Part shown: piece by piece, positions 8,470 through 19,530 of the stretch | How the letters are laid out: every line of letters starts with the position of its first letter | Numbering within the stretch: position 1 is the first letter of the stretch | DNA from: Pseudomonadota bacterium | Lineage (GTDB): Bacteria > Pseudomonadota > Gammaproteobacteria > Burkholderiales > Burkholderiaceae_C | NCBI GenBank assembly: GCA_023442945.1 | Contig: JAEZWW010000010.1 | Span: forward strand, 1-56,165 | Direction of reading: 5' to 3' | Length of the DNA: 56,165 bases | Notes under the pieces: model-generated | Seen by the model: only the letters and a program-made list of their open reading frames with translations | Told to the model about the DNA's origin: nothing | Databases searched by the model: none | Translations under genes and position numbers: made by a program

Positions 8470-9153
8470 TCAAGGCGCCACGCGGTACGGCTCGTCGAAG
8501 TCGACGAAGTCGTGTTCGGCCAGCGCGCCGTCGATCCAGGCTTTGACGGCCGGCGTGGCGCGCACACGGTCCATGTAGGCGCGCACGTCGTCGGGCACCG
8601 GCATGCCGTAGGTGCGCAAGCGCATGACGACGGGGGCGTAGAACGCGTCCGCCGCGCTGAAGGCGCCGAACAGCATCGGGCCGCCGTGCTGGGCCAGCAG
8701 CTCCTGCCACATGCGGGTGATGCGCGCCAGGTCGGCGCGCACGCCGGGCTGGTCGCGCAGGACCACGGCGCCGACGGTGGGCAGGCTGGCTTCGATGTTC
8801 ATCGGGCAGGCCGAGCGCAGCGCGCCAAAGCCGCTGTGCATCTCGGCGCAAAGGCTGCGCGCGTGGGCGCGCTGGCGCGGGTCGGCCGGCCAGACGCCCT
8901 TGTCGGGAAAGCTCTCAGCCAGGGTTTCGACAATGGCCAGCGTGTCCCACACGGTGATGTCGCCGTCGACCAGCGCGGGCACGTTGCCCACCGGCGTGAT
9001 GGCGCCCATGGTGGCCTTGAAGACCGAATCGGGCCCGAACGAGTCGAAGCGCACCATGACTTCTTCAAACGGAATGCCCAGTTGCATCATGAGCACCCAG
9101 GGCCGCATGGACCAGGACGAGTAGTTCTTGTTGCCGATGTAGAGCTTGCGCAT
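8470..9153 (-). CDS. Glutathione S-transferase family protein
   Basis: 227 residues from the ATG at 9153, which has a good ribosome binding site (GGAGG). The N-terminal thioredoxin-like domain begins RKLYIGNKNYSSWSMRPWVL, where the serine of SSWS is the likely glutathione-activating residue. The glutathione-binding cis-proline segment is GNVPALVDGDITVWDTLAI. The all-helical C-terminal domain includes FSAADAFYAPVVMRL. Expected role: conjugation or thiol-dependent detoxification. It forms a likely two-gene operon with the RidA protein. Confidence 0.92.
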   Translation of the reverse strand: MRKLYIGNKNYSSWSMRPWVLMMQLGIPFEEVMVRFDSFGPDSVFKATMGAITPVGNVPALVDGDITVWDTLAIVETLAESFPDKGVWPADPRQRAHARSLCAEMHSGFGALRSACPMNIEASLPTVGAVVLRDQPGVRADLARITRMWQELLAQHGGPMLFGAFSAADAFYAPVVMRLRTYGMPVPDDVRAYMDRVRATPAVKAWIDGALAEHDFVDFDEPYRVAP

Positions 9154-9161
9154 GCGTTGTC

Positions 9162-9166
9162 CCTCC
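9162..9166 (-). promoter_or_regulatory. Ribosome binding site deciding the GST start
   Basis: GGAGG on the minus strand, eight bases before the ATG at 9153. It rules in this ATG over the upstream in-frame TTG at 9168. Confidence 0.75.
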
Positions 9167-9243
9167 AAAAGAGCTTGGCATGCTAGCGCGTGGCGCGCCG
9201 CCGATTCATGCGAGTTCCGGGCGCGATTGATGCGCCAAGCGGG

Positions 9244-9765
9244 CTAGGACTTGTCACCGTCGTCGCGGCTGTCGCCCGGCAGCAGGCGCGGCACCAGCGC
9301 GAACACCACCAGCGCCAGCGCGGTGGCGATCAGCGCCGTCACTTCGCGCCCCAGGCCGCAAGCCAAGCCGATGGCTGCGGTCAGCCAGAGGCCGGCCGCC
9401 GTGGTCAGCCCGCGGACATGCTCCGCGCCGCGCGCTTCCGACTTGAGGATGGTGCCGGCGCACAGAAAACCCACGCCCGCCACCAGCCCCTGGACCACGC
9501 GGCTGAGGTCGGCCGGCCCCACGCCCATCTGCTGCGGCAGCATCACGAACAGCGCCGAGCCCATCGCCACCAGCATGTGGGTGCGCACGCCAGCGGCCTT
9601 GCCCTGGCTTTCGCGCTCGTAGCCCAGCACGCAACCCAGCGCCAGGGCGAGCAGCAGGCGCACCAGGATGCGCACGACCTGTGCGATGTCGGGCACGTCG
9701 GAAAATTCGGCGGCCAGGACCTGGAGCACGGTGGGGGTGTCGGCGGCGTTCATGGCGTCGGCCAT
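9244..9765 (-). CDS. MgtC/SapB family membrane protein
   Basis: 173 residues from the ATG at 9765; an ATG at 9753 and an upstream in-frame start at 9858 are alternatives. Four to five hydrophobic helices are evident. The family core is clear: LGCVLGYERESQGKAAGVRTHMLVAMGSALFV, then GVGFLCAGTILK and VRGLTTAAGLWLTAAIGLACGLG. MgtC-type proteins affect magnesium homeostasis or inhibit the F-type ATPase in some pathogens; what the chromosomal, non-virulence versions do is less clear. Confidence 0.88.
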   Translation of the reverse strand: MADAMNAADTPTVLQVLAAEFSDVPDIAQVVRILVRLLLALALGCVLGYERESQGKAAGVRTHMLVAMGSALFVMLPQQMGVGPADLSRVVQGLVAGVGFLCAGTILKSEARGAEHVRGLTTAAGLWLTAAIGLACGLGREVTALIATALALVVFALVPRLLPGDSRDDGDKS

Positions 9766-9859
9766 TGTCCGGTGGCCGTGGTCCCTGCGGGCGTAGGACG
9801 CCGGCCCTGATGCGCGCCGGGCCAGGCGGCGTGCGCGCCCCATGGCGCGCGCATTCACT

Positions 9860-9922
9860 ATTTAATTGATAGCTGGTCGCGCAGATGGCACTAGGGCCAG
9901 CGGCTGAAAAGGCTTGAAAACC
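9860..9922 (+). repeat. Dispersed GATAGCTG-type repeat, copy 3
   Basis: Reads ATTGATAGCTGGTCGCGCAG, ATGGCACTAGGGCCAGCGGC and then a GAAAAGGCTTGAAAACCA tail. It sits between the mgtC-like start and the slt stop (9927), four bases from the latter. Confidence 0.85.
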
Positions 9923-9926
9923 AGCT

Positions 9927-11978
9927 TCAGGGCAGGTCGCGGCTCAGATCGGGCTGCCCCGCCGGCAGCGGGCCCACCTGGCCCAGCCGCGCCTTGATCG
10001 ACTGGGCCTGGCCCGTCAGCAGCGCGGCGTAGTCGGCGGTGTTGGACAGCACCTTCTTGACGTAGTCGCGCGTTTCGTTGAAGGGCACGTTTTCGGCCCA
10101 GATCGCGCCTTCCAGCGTCGGCCCGTTGCGCCAGTTGCGCGGGCGCCCCGGACCGGCGTTGTAGCCGGCGGCGGCCAGCGGCAGGGAGCCCTGGAAGTCG
10201 TCCAGCGCCAGCTTCAAATAGTTGGTGCCCAGCAGCAGGTTGGTCTGCTGGTCGTTGATCTGGTCGGCGGTGAAGCCCTGCAGGCCGATCTTGCGCGCCG
10301 TCCAGCGCGCGGTGGCGGGCATGACCTGCATCAGGCCCGACGCGCCGACGCCGGAACGCGCGTCCATGACAAAGCGGCTTTCCTGGCGGATCAGCCCGTA
10401 CACGTAGGCCGGGTCCAGCCCGATGGCGCGCGACTGGCTGACCACCGGCTCGCGCAGCGGGGTGGGGAAGCGCTGCGTGAAGTCCATGAAGCCCTTGGTG
10501 CGTTCGCTGGCGTTGATGCAGCGGTCCCACACCTGGCGCTGGCAGGCGAAGTCGGCGGCAGCGTACAGCTCGCGGTCGTTCATGCCGCCCTTCTGGTGCA
10601 GGTTGGTCCAGTAGTTCCATTCGCGCGTGCCTTCGCCGCGCAGGCCCAGGGCAATGGCCATCAGCGCGCGGTTCAGGCCGATGTGCGTGCGCGCCCATTC
10701 CTTTTCCTGCACCGACAGCGGCACCGGGCCAGCGGGCACGGTGCTGAGCTGGCCGATCTCCTCGCGCGCCAGTTTTTCGTAGAAGCCAAAGCGGCCCGGG
10801 TTGGCCGCCAGCTTCTCGAACGCCGCGCGGGCCGCGCTGCGGTCGGCGTCGCCGCGCGCCTGGGCCAGCTGCGCCCGCGCCTTCCAGTACTGCCAGGCGC
10901 CGTCGTCGGCAGCCGGGTCGTCCATGGCGTCGATGGCGCGCTGCACCGTGCGCCAGTCGCCCTGGCGCAGCGCGGCACGCGCCTTCCAGGCCAGTTGGTC
11001 GTCCGGCAAGTCGGCGTCGCGCGTGACCTTGGCGAAGTAGCCCGGCGCCAGGTCGGACAGGTTCAGCGCCGACCACTTGCCGATCACGCCCCAGAGCCAG
11101 TTGCGCTCTTCGGCGGCCAGCTGCACGCTCCATTTGCTGTCCAGCTGCAGCGCGGCCTGGTCGGGGTTTTGTGTGGCCAGCTTGATCAACGCCAGCACGA
11201 TCAATTCCTGCCCCTTGCGCGTGCCCACGGCGGCGCGGCTGCTCAGGTAACGACCGGGGTTTTGCAGCAGGCTGGCGACGTCGCCCGCGACATCGGGCGC
11301 GTCCAGCGCCACGGCGGCGCGCGCCAGGCTGGGGCGGTTGGCTTCGGTCGCCAGGCGGGCGCGCTTCCACAGGTCGGTGAAGGGCAGCGCGCCGGCCTGG
11401 TGCAGCAGGCCGGCGGCCAGCAGGCAGCCATCGTCCAGGTCGCGCTGGCCGAACCAGTCGCGGCGCACCTGTTGCACCGTTTCCTTGCTCGCCGCCTTGC
11501 CAACGGCGACATCGGCCGCCACGGCGTAGCAGCGCACCTGCGGGTCGTCCGCCATGCGAAAGCGCGGGTACTCGGCAGCAAAACCGGCCCAGTCGCGCCG
11601 CTTGCCGGCCAGCAGCAGCCAGTCGTTGCGCAAGCGGTCTTCCTGGTAGGTGCCGGGGAAGCGCTGGGTGAAGGCCTGCACGTCGGCCAGTGTGGCGTCT
11701 TCCAGACGCGCCTTCAGCTCCCAATAGCCAGCCCAGGGCTCCAGCGCGTGGCCCTGGGCCTGCGGCAGCAGCGTCGACAGGCGCGCGCGGTCGCCCCGGC
11801 GGAAGGCCTCGCGCATGTCCAGGATGACGCTGTCGCTGACGGCGGGTGCGGGCGGTGCGCTCACCGGCGCGGGTGGCACGGCGCCGGGTTGCGCCAAGCC
11901 GGGCAAGGCCGGCCACACCGCACCGGCCAGCACCACGCCCATGACCCGCAACGGTGTCAGAATCTTCGAAACTTGCAT
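9927..11978 (-). CDS. slt: Soluble lytic murein transglycosylase (Slt70-like)
   Basis: 683 residues from the ATG at 11978. It cleaves the MurNAc-GlcNAc bond of peptidoglycan with formation of 1,6-anhydro ends, in the periplasm. The N-terminus is a signal peptide (K5, R11, then VMGVVLAGAVWPALPGLA). A long alpha-superhelical U-domain fills residues about 50-500. The C-terminal catalytic domain (about 505-650) has RQESRFVMDARSGVGASGLMQVMPATA, with the ESRF glutamate as acid/base, plus AAAGYNAGPGRPRNW. An upstream extension of the frame overlaps the divergent cyclo-ligase gene and is not coding. Only nine bases separate its start from the divergent gene start. Confidence 0.93.
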   Translation of the reverse strand: MQVSKILTPLRVMGVVLAGAVWPALPGLAQPGAVPPAPVSAPPAPAVSDSVILDMREAFRRGDRARLSTLLPQAQGHALEPWAGYWELKARLEDATLADVQAFTQRFPGTYQEDRLRNDWLLLAGKRRDWAGFAAEYPRFRMADDPQVRCYAVAADVAVGKAASKETVQQVRRDWFGQRDLDDGCLLAAGLLHQAGALPFTDLWKRARLATEANRPSLARAAVALDAPDVAGDVASLLQNPGRYLSSRAAVGTRKGQELIVLALIKLATQNPDQAALQLDSKWSVQLAAEERNWLWGVIGKWSALNLSDLAPGYFAKVTRDADLPDDQLAWKARAALRQGDWRTVQRAIDAMDDPAADDGAWQYWKARAQLAQARGDADRSAARAAFEKLAANPGRFGFYEKLAREEIGQLSTVPAGPVPLSVQEKEWARTHIGLNRALMAIALGLRGEGTREWNYWTNLHQKGGMNDRELYAAADFACQRQVWDRCINASERTKGFMDFTQRFPTPLREPVVSQSRAIGLDPAYVYGLIRQESRFVMDARSGVGASGLMQVMPATARWTARKIGLQGFTADQINDQQTNLLLGTNYLKLALDDFQGSLPLAAAGYNAGPGRPRNWRNGPTLEGAIWAENVPFNETRDYVKKVLSNTADYAALLTGQAQSIKARLGQVGPLPAGQPDLSRDLP

Positions 11979-11987
11979 CGTCGAATT

Positions 11988-12581
11988 ATGAATAAGTCGT
12001 TTGACAAGAAGGCCTTGCGCCAACGTCTGGTGGAACAGCGCCTGCACCTGGAGGACCGCCTGGCGCGCGCCGACGCGCTGCAGGACATCTTGCGCATCTG
12101 GCTGGTCGGCCGGCCCGACACGGTGATCGGCGCGTACTGGCCGATCAAGGGCGAATTCGACCCGCTGCCCGCGCTGCACCGCTGGAAAGAGGACGGCGAG
12201 CTGATCGACGAGCCGCGGCGCCGGCGCATCGGCCTGCCGGTGGTCAACAAGGTGCACAAGACGCTGACCTTCCACGCATGGTACCCGGGCTGCCCGATGG
12301 AAGAAGACGCCTACGGCATCCCCAAGCCCAAGGACACCGAAATCCTGGTGCCCACGCTGCTGTTCGTGCCCTGCGTCGGCTACGGCCCCGGCGGCTACCG
12401 CCTGGGTTATGGCGGCGGTTTTTACGATCGCACGCTGGCGGCGCTGGAGCCGCGCCCCACCACCGTGGGCGTGGGTTTCACCAACGGCTTCATCGACGAT
12501 TTCGAGCCCGAGCCGCACGACCTGCCGCTGGACGCCATCCTGAACGACAACGGCGTGGTCTGGCCGGTGGGCGGCGCCTGA
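11988..12581 (+). CDS. 5-formyltetrahydrofolate cyclo-ligase
   Basis: 197 residues starting MNKSFDKKALRQRL at the ATG at 11988. Catalyses ATP-dependent conversion of 5-formyl-THF to 5,10-methenyl-THF. Family motifs: IGAYWPIKGEFDP near residue 47, a lysine/arginine-rich substrate region, and LLFVPCVGYGPGGYRLGYGGGFYDRTL (the ATP-binding GYGGGFYDR). It is divergent from slt with a nine-base gap, so promoter and translation signals must lie within the 5' coding end of slt. No clear ribosome binding site is seen; the mRNA could be leaderless. Confidence 0.95.
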   Translation: MNKSFDKKALRQRLVEQRLHLEDRLARADALQDILRIWLVGRPDTVIGAYWPIKGEFDPLPALHRWKEDGELIDEPRRRRIGLPVVNKVHKTLTFHAWYPGCPMEEDAYGIPKPKDTEILVPTLLFVPCVGYGPGGYRLGYGGGFYDRTLAALEPRPTTVGVGFTNGFIDDFEPEPHDLPLDAILNDNGVVWPVGGA

Positions 12582-12670
12582 GCCGGCGCGCGGCGCACGC
12601 CGCCACGCCTGTGGCGGCCGATCCCCTATGCTTGTTGCCCGGCCGCCCTGCGCGCGCCGGGAGCAGATTC

Positions 12671-12676
12671 AGGAGG
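12671..12676 (+). promoter_or_regulatory. Ribosome binding site deciding the PPK2 start
   Basis: AGGAGG, five bases before the ATG at 12682. It selects this start over the in-frame ATG at 12628. Confidence 0.8.
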
Positions 12677-12681
12677 AAACC

Positions 12682-13845
12682 ATGAGCCCCGCCGCCGGCC
12701 CCAAGCCCACCGCCAAGAACACGAAGCGCGCTACCGCGGCGCCGCGCAAGAGCCGCCCGGTCGCGCGCGGCGATATCCCGCCGACGCTGACGCCGGGCGC
12801 CATCGAGGCCCACGTCGTCAGCCAGGCGAAAGCGGCGGCGCGCGGCGCCCAGCTGGCCGAGGCGCTGGACCTGGCGCACGACGACCCGGCGCGCAGCGAC
12901 GCCGAACGGGCCGAGCGCGCCGACCAGTTGCGGGCGCTGCTGGCCAACGCCGCGCCGGACGACCGCAAGGCCTTGCGCAAAGCCCTGCGCTCCGCGACCG
13001 CCCCGGAGGACAAGCCCGACCCGGACGAGCTGCTGGCGCCCGACTGGCGCGACGGCGGCTACCCCTACCTCAACCTGCTGCGCCGCAGCACCTACGAAAA
13101 GCAGAAGTTCAAGCTGCAGGTCGAGCTGCTCAAGCTGCAAAGCTGGGTCAAGTCGTCGGGCCAGCGCGTGGTGATCATCTTTGAGGGGCGCGACGCGGCC
13201 GGCAAGGGCGGCACCATCAAGCGCTTCATGGAGCACCTCAACCCCCGCGGCGCGCGCATCGTCGCCCTGGAAAAGCCCAGCGATGTCGAGCGCGGCCAGT
13301 GGTACTTCCAGCGCTACGTGCAGCACCTGCCGACGGCCGGTGAGATCGTCATGTTCGACCGCAGCTGGTACAACCGCGCCGGCGTCGAGAGGGTGATGGG
13401 CTTTTGCTCGGACAGCGAGTACGGCGAATTCATGCGCCAGGCGCCGGAATTCGAGCGCCACCTGGTGCATTCCGGTGTGCACCTGATCAAGTTCTGGTTC
13501 AGCGTCAGCCAGGCTGAGCAGCGCCGCCGCTTCAAGGAGCGCGAACGCCACCCGCTCAAACAATGGAAGCTCAGCCCGATCGACAAGGCCAGCCTGGACA
13601 AGTGGGACGACTACACCCGCGCCAAGGAAGCCATGTTCTTCGACACCGACACCGGCGACGCGCCCTGGACGGTGATCAAGAGCGACTGCAAGAAGCGCGC
13701 GCGCCTGAACGCCATGCGCTACGTGCTGCACAAGCTGCCCTACGCCAACAAGGACCTGGCGCAGATCGGCAAGCTGGACCCACTGATCGTCGGCCGCGCC
13801 CACGTGGTGTACGAGCGCGGCGAACGGCCGCAGGCGCTGATCTGA
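12682..13845 (+). CDS. ppk2: Polyphosphate kinase 2 family protein
   Basis: 387 residues. PPK2 enzymes move phosphate between polyphosphate and nucleotides (NDP or NMP). The first ~120 residues are low-complexity and basic/acidic, probably disordered. The kinase core has Walker A (EGRDAAGKGGTIKRF, near residue 163), the lid region (PSDVERGQWYFQRYVQHLP) and Walker B (MFDRSWYNRAGVERVMGF), then FKERERHPLKQWKLSPID. This fits a single-domain PPK2; which nucleotide it prefers cannot be told. It follows the cyclo-ligase by 100 bp with its own strong ribosome binding site. Confidence 0.94.
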   Translation: MSPAAGPKPTAKNTKRATAAPRKSRPVARGDIPPTLTPGAIEAHVVSQAKAAARGAQLAEALDLAHDDPARSDAERAERADQLRALLANAAPDDRKALRKALRSATAPEDKPDPDELLAPDWRDGGYPYLNLLRRSTYEKQKFKLQVELLKLQSWVKSSGQRVVIIFEGRDAAGKGGTIKRFMEHLNPRGARIVALEKPSDVERGQWYFQRYVQHLPTAGEIVMFDRSWYNRAGVERVMGFCSDSEYGEFMRQAPEFERHLVHSGVHLIKFWFSVSQAEQRRRFKERERHPLKQWKLSPIDKASLDKWDDYTRAKEAMFFDTDTGDAPWTVIKSDCKKRARLNAMRYVLHKLPYANKDLAQIGKLDPLIVGRAHVVYERGERPQALI

Positions 13846-13884
13846 GCGCGGCTGCGGCGCGCTGGCCCACCAGCGCGCACCCGC

Positions 13885-14868
13885 TCAATCCAGGTCGTCG
13901 CGCTCGTCCGGGTCCAGCCCCTCGCCGGTGACTTCGCGCGTGGCGACGGCCTGGGCGCTGAGCCAGTCGGCGAAGGCGATCACCTCGGGCCGCTGGGCGC
14001 TGCGCTGGGCCGTCAGCACCCAGTACGCCATGGGCGAACGCATGCGCATGCCGGCAAACACCTCGACCAGTTCGCCGCGCGCCAGGCTTTCGGCGACCAG
14101 CGGTGGGCGCGCCAGCACGATGCCCTGGCCCGACAGCGCGGCCTGCGTCATCTGGTAGGCGTAGTTGAAGCTGAGCCAGCGCTTGGGCTGCGCGCGCTCC
14201 AGGCCATGGCTGTCCAGCCAGCGGCGCCAGGTCAGCCATTCCAGGTGCGGGGTGAAGGCGTCGGCGGCCTCGATCAAGGTGAAGTTCAGCACGTCGGCCG
14301 GCACCTTCAGCGCGGGCCCGCTTTTCAGCAGCCAGGGGCTGACCATGGGCGTGACCGACTCGCCAAACAGGCGCCGCGCGCCGGCGGGCATGCGGTCGGC
14401 CGGGGCGTAGCGGATGGCCAGGTCGACATCGGCCACGTCCAGATCGAACGCGGTGTCCGACGCATCGACGCGGATGTCGATGTCCGGAAATTCGCGCTGG
14501 AACCATTCCAGCCGCGGGATCAGCCACATCGATGCGAAAGACGCAAAAGTCGTCACCGCGACCTGCTTGCGCCCCGCGCTCTGGCGGATGTGGCGCACCG
14601 CGCCGTCGATGCGCGGCAGCGCGTGCGCCACGGCCTGCAGCAGCTGCATGCCGGCGGCCGTCAGCTCCACCGCGCGCGTGTGGCGCAAAAACAGCGGCAC
14701 GCCGACCTCGTCTTCCAGCGACTGGATCTGCCGGCTGACGGCCGACTGCGTCAGCGCCATTTCCTCGGCCGCCATGCGGAAGTTCAGGTGCCGCGCCACC
14801 GCCTCGAAGGCGCGCAGGTAACCGGCCTGCACGGGCCGCGAGCGCAAGTGGGTCTGGGAATGCAGCAT
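13885..14868 (-). CDS. LysR family transcriptional regulator (GcvA-like)
   Basis: 327 residues. The winged helix is at residues 18-75 (LRAFEAVARHLNFRMAAEEMALTQSAVSRQIQSLEDEVGVPLFLR). The co-inducer domain starts about residue 100 with VTTFASFASMWLIPRL, typical of the GcvA/AmpR branch. It is divergent from the DUF2917 gene with a 120-bp gap, a layout in which LysR proteins often regulate the neighbour. The C-terminal acidic tail (DPDERDDLD) is unremarkable. Confidence 0.92.
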   Translation of the reverse strand: MLHSQTHLRSRPVQAGYLRAFEAVARHLNFRMAAEEMALTQSAVSRQIQSLEDEVGVPLFLRHTRAVELTAAGMQLLQAVAHALPRIDGAVRHIRQSAGRKQVAVTTFASFASMWLIPRLEWFQREFPDIDIRVDASDTAFDLDVADVDLAIRYAPADRMPAGARRLFGESVTPMVSPWLLKSGPALKVPADVLNFTLIEAADAFTPHLEWLTWRRWLDSHGLERAQPKRWLSFNYAYQMTQAALSGQGIVLARPPLVAESLARGELVEVFAGMRMRSPMAYWVLTAQRSAQRPEVIAFADWLSAQAVATREVTGEGLDPDERDDLD

Positions 14869-14988
14869 GGCGCGATTGATGCGTAAACGGGATGAATAGC
14901 GTGTCGCGATTTCATTGGACTGTCAACGGGGAGCAGGCGCACCATGCACCTCCGATTAATGACTTTCTTTGTTTGAGCGGAGTCCGCC

Positions 14989-15432
14989 ATGCGCCACCAT
15001 CCCGATGCCCTTTCTCCTCTGGCCCTGCGTGCCCAGGCACGCGGGTTGTTCACATTGCCGGTCGGCCAGGCCCGCCGCTGGCAGACGCGCCGCGCCGGTG
15101 AATTGCGCGTGGTGCGCGGCCTGGTGTGGGTGACTTTCGAAGGCCCGCACGCCGGCACCGAAGCCGGGCCGCAGGGCGACGTCTTCCTGCGCGCGGGCGA
15201 GCGCCTGGCGCTGCCGGCCGGCGCCCGCCCGGTGCTGGAAGCGGTCACCCCGCGCCACGCCGCGCTGAGCGACGCCGCCTTCAGCTGGCACGCCGACTAC
15301 CCGCTGCGCGTGGGCGAGGCGATGCGCAGCGCCGCAGGCGACCTGGCCCGCGCGCTGGCCGACGCGGGCCACGCCCTGGCGCGCCTGCTGGGTGGCGCCG
15401 GCCCGTCTGGCCGCAACCCCTGGCGCGCTTGA
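14989..15432 (+). CDS. DUF2917 family protein
   Basis: 147 residues. The core RRWQTRRAGELRVVRGLVWVTFEGP...GDVFLRAGERLALPAGARPVLEAV matches the small beta-rich, cupin-like pattern of DUF2917 proteins, common in Burkholderiales. Function is unknown. A plausible ribosome binding site (GCGGAG) precedes the ATG. It is divergent from the LysR gene and is its most likely target. Confidence 0.75.
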   Translation: MRHHPDALSPLALRAQARGLFTLPVGQARRWQTRRAGELRVVRGLVWVTFEGPHAGTEAGPQGDVFLRAGERLALPAGARPVLEAVTPRHAALSDAAFSWHADYPLRVGEAMRSAAGDLARALADAGHALARLLGGAGPSGRNPWRA

Positions 15433-15570
15433 ACGCAGTGCGACAGCGCTGACCGCGCCACGCCGCAAGGCGGGGCGCGGCAGCCCTGGCCGGGGCAGGC
15501 CTTTGCCCGCCGCGTCGACCACCCGCATCGCTGCGCACGTCGCGATGCCCGTCGGCGTCTCGCCCATGAT

Positions 15571-15635
15571 TTGCTATTTTCTTGATAGCTGATCGCGCAG
15601 ATGGCTGTAGGGCCAGCGCCTATTTCCATCAAAAT
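15571..15635 (+). repeat. Dispersed GATAGCTG-type repeat, copy 4
   Basis: Reads CTTGATAGCTGATCGCGCAG, ATGGCTGTAGGGCCAGCGCC and a TTTCCATCAAAATC tail, in the gap before maeB. Confidence 0.85.
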
Positions 15636-15802
15636 CTCACCGCACGCGGCACCTTGCTGCCTTGCCGCTGGCCCGGCCACCCCAGGCAAACCCTGCTGCC
15701 CCCGCGGCCCGAATCCCCAGACGAATTGGAGTAGGCTAGCGGCGAGGCCCGCGCACTTTGCGTGCCCCCGGATCCGGTGCGCCGGATGCGGCACCGAATC
15801 AC

Positions 15803-15808
15803 CAGGAG
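15803..15808 (+). promoter_or_regulatory. Ribosome binding site deciding the maeB start
   Basis: AGGAGG eight bases before the ATG at 15817. The frame is open much further upstream, back through the dispersed repeat, so this site is what sets the start. Confidence 0.8.
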
Positions 15809-15816
15809 GCACCCCC

Positions 15817-18132
<2,316 letters not shown>

Positions 18133-18161
18133 GAACCACCGCGCTGCGGCGCGGCGCAAGC

Positions 18162-18192
18162 AAAAAAAAGCGGGCTTCAGCCCGCTTTTTTT
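18162..18192. terminator. Rho-independent terminator after maeB, bidirectional
   Basis: Stem AGCGGGC/GCCCGCT (18169-18175 with 18180-18186), loop TTCA, flanked by seven or more A's upstream and seven T's downstream. It can therefore end maeB transcription and, on the other strand, yceI transcription. Confidence 0.92.
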
Positions 18193-18258
18193 ACTACCAA
18201 AACAGTAGCTGCCCGCGCAGATGGTTGTAGGGCCAGTGGCCTTTTTTATTCCAAAACC
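18191..18258 (+). repeat. Dispersed GATAGCTG-type repeat, copy 5, terminator-like
   Basis: Reads CAGTAGCTGCCCGCGCAG, ATGGTTGTAGGGCCAGTGGC and CTTTTTTATT. The first half can fold as CTGC/GCAG, and the second as GGCC/GGCC (GGGCCAGTGGCC) followed by six T's. It lies directly behind the maeB terminator and ahead of the yceI stop. Confidence 0.85.
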
Positions 18259-18274
18259 GACCGACCCAGCCGCC

Positions 18275-18856
18275 TTACTGCTTGAACGCCTCGATCGTGG
18301 CGCCGATCGTCACCTTCTTGGGCATGCCGAATTCGGTGCCGAAGTTCATGCCCCACTGGCTGCGGTCGATCACGGCTTCGAAGTCGCCGCCGCAAGCTTC
18401 GACCTTGGCCATGGGGTTGTCGTAGCAGGTGAACTGCTTGGCCTTGAAGGTCACCGGGTGGGTCTGGCCCAGCAGCGTCAGCTGGCCCGGCACCTCGACC
18501 AGCTTGCCGTTTTTGTACACGAAGCGGTCGGACACGAAGCGCAGGGTCGGGAATTTCTCGGCGTTGAACAGGTCGGGCGACTGCAGGTGCTTGTCAAAGC
18601 CTTCCGAGCCACTGGCGACGCTTTTCACGTCCACGGTGACGTCGATCTTGCCCTTGCGCGCCGCCTTGTCGAATTCGATCGTGCCGTCGGCCTTGTCGAA
18701 GCGCGCGCGGTTGACGGCGGCGCCGAAGTGGCCGATGGCGAAGGTGGCGTAGGTGTGGTCGTCGTCGATCTTGTAGGTGGCCGGGGCGGCGTGGGCGGCA
18801 GCGGCGGCCAGGCCCAGGGCGGCGGCGAGCAAGGTGGCGGCGAAACGGTGGGACAT
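18275..18856 (-). CDS. YceI family periplasmic lipocalin-like protein
   Basis: 193 residues with a clear Sec signal peptide (MSHRFAATLLAAALGLAAAAAHA). The YceI fold pattern follows: ATYKIDDDHTYATFAIGHFG, GTIEFDKAARKGKIDVTVDVKSV, FDKHLQSPDLFNAEKFPTLRFVSD, and VTFKAKQFTC. Members bind polyprenoid or lipid-like isoprenoids in the periplasm. Two cysteines in the later part (FTCYDN, EACGGD) may form a disulphide. GGAGAAAG provides the ribosome binding site. Confidence 0.92.
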   Translation of the reverse strand: MSHRFAATLLAAALGLAAAAAHAAPATYKIDDDHTYATFAIGHFGAAVNRARFDKADGTIEFDKAARKGKIDVTVDVKSVASGSEGFDKHLQSPDLFNAEKFPTLRFVSDRFVYKNGKLVEVPGQLTLLGQTHPVTFKAKQFTCYDNPMAKVEACGGDFEAVIDRSQWGMNFGTEFGMPKKVTIGATIEAFKQ

Positions 18857-19208
18857 GAAAGACTTTCTCCGAAAAATAGGGAAATGAAGGAACGGAGGGG
18901 CGCCCCAGCACCGAGGCGGTCGCCAGCGGGGTCGATCCAGGCAGCGGGGCCGCCCGGGTGCCGTCAGGCTGACGCCATCTTAGGGTCAAATACTCCGGGC
19001 AGGTTAGACCGGATTCGACGGCTTCGTTCAAAACAATTGAATCAAAACCCGATGATTCATCGTTTTTTGTGCCATTTTGGACGCGGTGCAGCAAGGTGGT
19101 GGAGCCCGAAGACGCCTTGGGCGGGTGCAAGGCGGGGTCGGCTGCTGAGTTGCTGGTGCGGCGGGGCGCCGTGTGAAGTAGGGCGGCGTCGGGCCGCCCG
19201 AAAAAACT

Positions 19209-19270
19209 TCAGATTTGATAGCTGCCAACGCTGATGGTTGTGGGGCTATCGGCCTTTTTTCATCTGAATA
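19209..19270 (+). repeat. Dispersed GATAGCTG-type repeat, copy 6, terminator-like
   Basis: Reads TTTGATAGCTGCCAACGCTG, ATGGTTGTGGGGCTATCGGC and CTTTTTTCATCTGAA. More diverged than the others in the middle, with a six-T run at the end. Confidence 0.8.
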
Positions 19271-19467
19271 GCCTCCACCACCGTTGGCGCTTCGCCAGCA
19301 CCCCGACCCGTGGGACGATTTCGCAGCCAGCTGCCGCTGGCCGCAGCCGGGCCGCTAGCGACCCACTACACCCCGAAACACCTGCACCGCGTGGGGCTGA
19401 TCGCCGCCAGGCTGCGGGAAAAAAGCTTGATGACCTCAAGATAGGGCATCTTTCTGGCGCCAACCAC

Positions 19468-19530
19468 TCCTGAATACATAGCTGCCAGCGCAGATGGCTG
19501 TAGGGCCAACGGCCTGTTTGATATTTGGTA
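19468..19530 (+). repeat. Dispersed GATAGCTG-type repeat, copy 7
   Basis: Reads TGAATACATAGCTGCCAGCG, CAGATGGCTGTAGGGCCAAC and GGCCTGTTTGATATTTGG. Last recognisable copy in the window; none is found within the Rhs operon or the defence region. Confidence 0.85.

Larger units (their letters stand above)
15433..15816. other. 384-bp intergenic region upstream of maeB
   Basis: No credible coding frame. It holds dispersed repeat copy 4 (15571-15635), a GC-rich stretch and the maeB leader. No obvious riboswitch or sigma-70 promoter pair is recognised by eye. Confidence 0.5.

Noticed and set aside
11979..12681. 6S RNA gene next to the cyclo-ligase gene, as in E. coli
   Set aside because: Nine bases upstream and 100 bases downstream leave no space, and no long bulged hairpin is evident.
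19311..19442. 41-codon frame ending in THYTPKHLHRVGLIAARLREKSLM, faintly like a MerR-type helix
   Set aside because: Too short, no ribosome binding site, no continuation in any frame; resemblance is weak.
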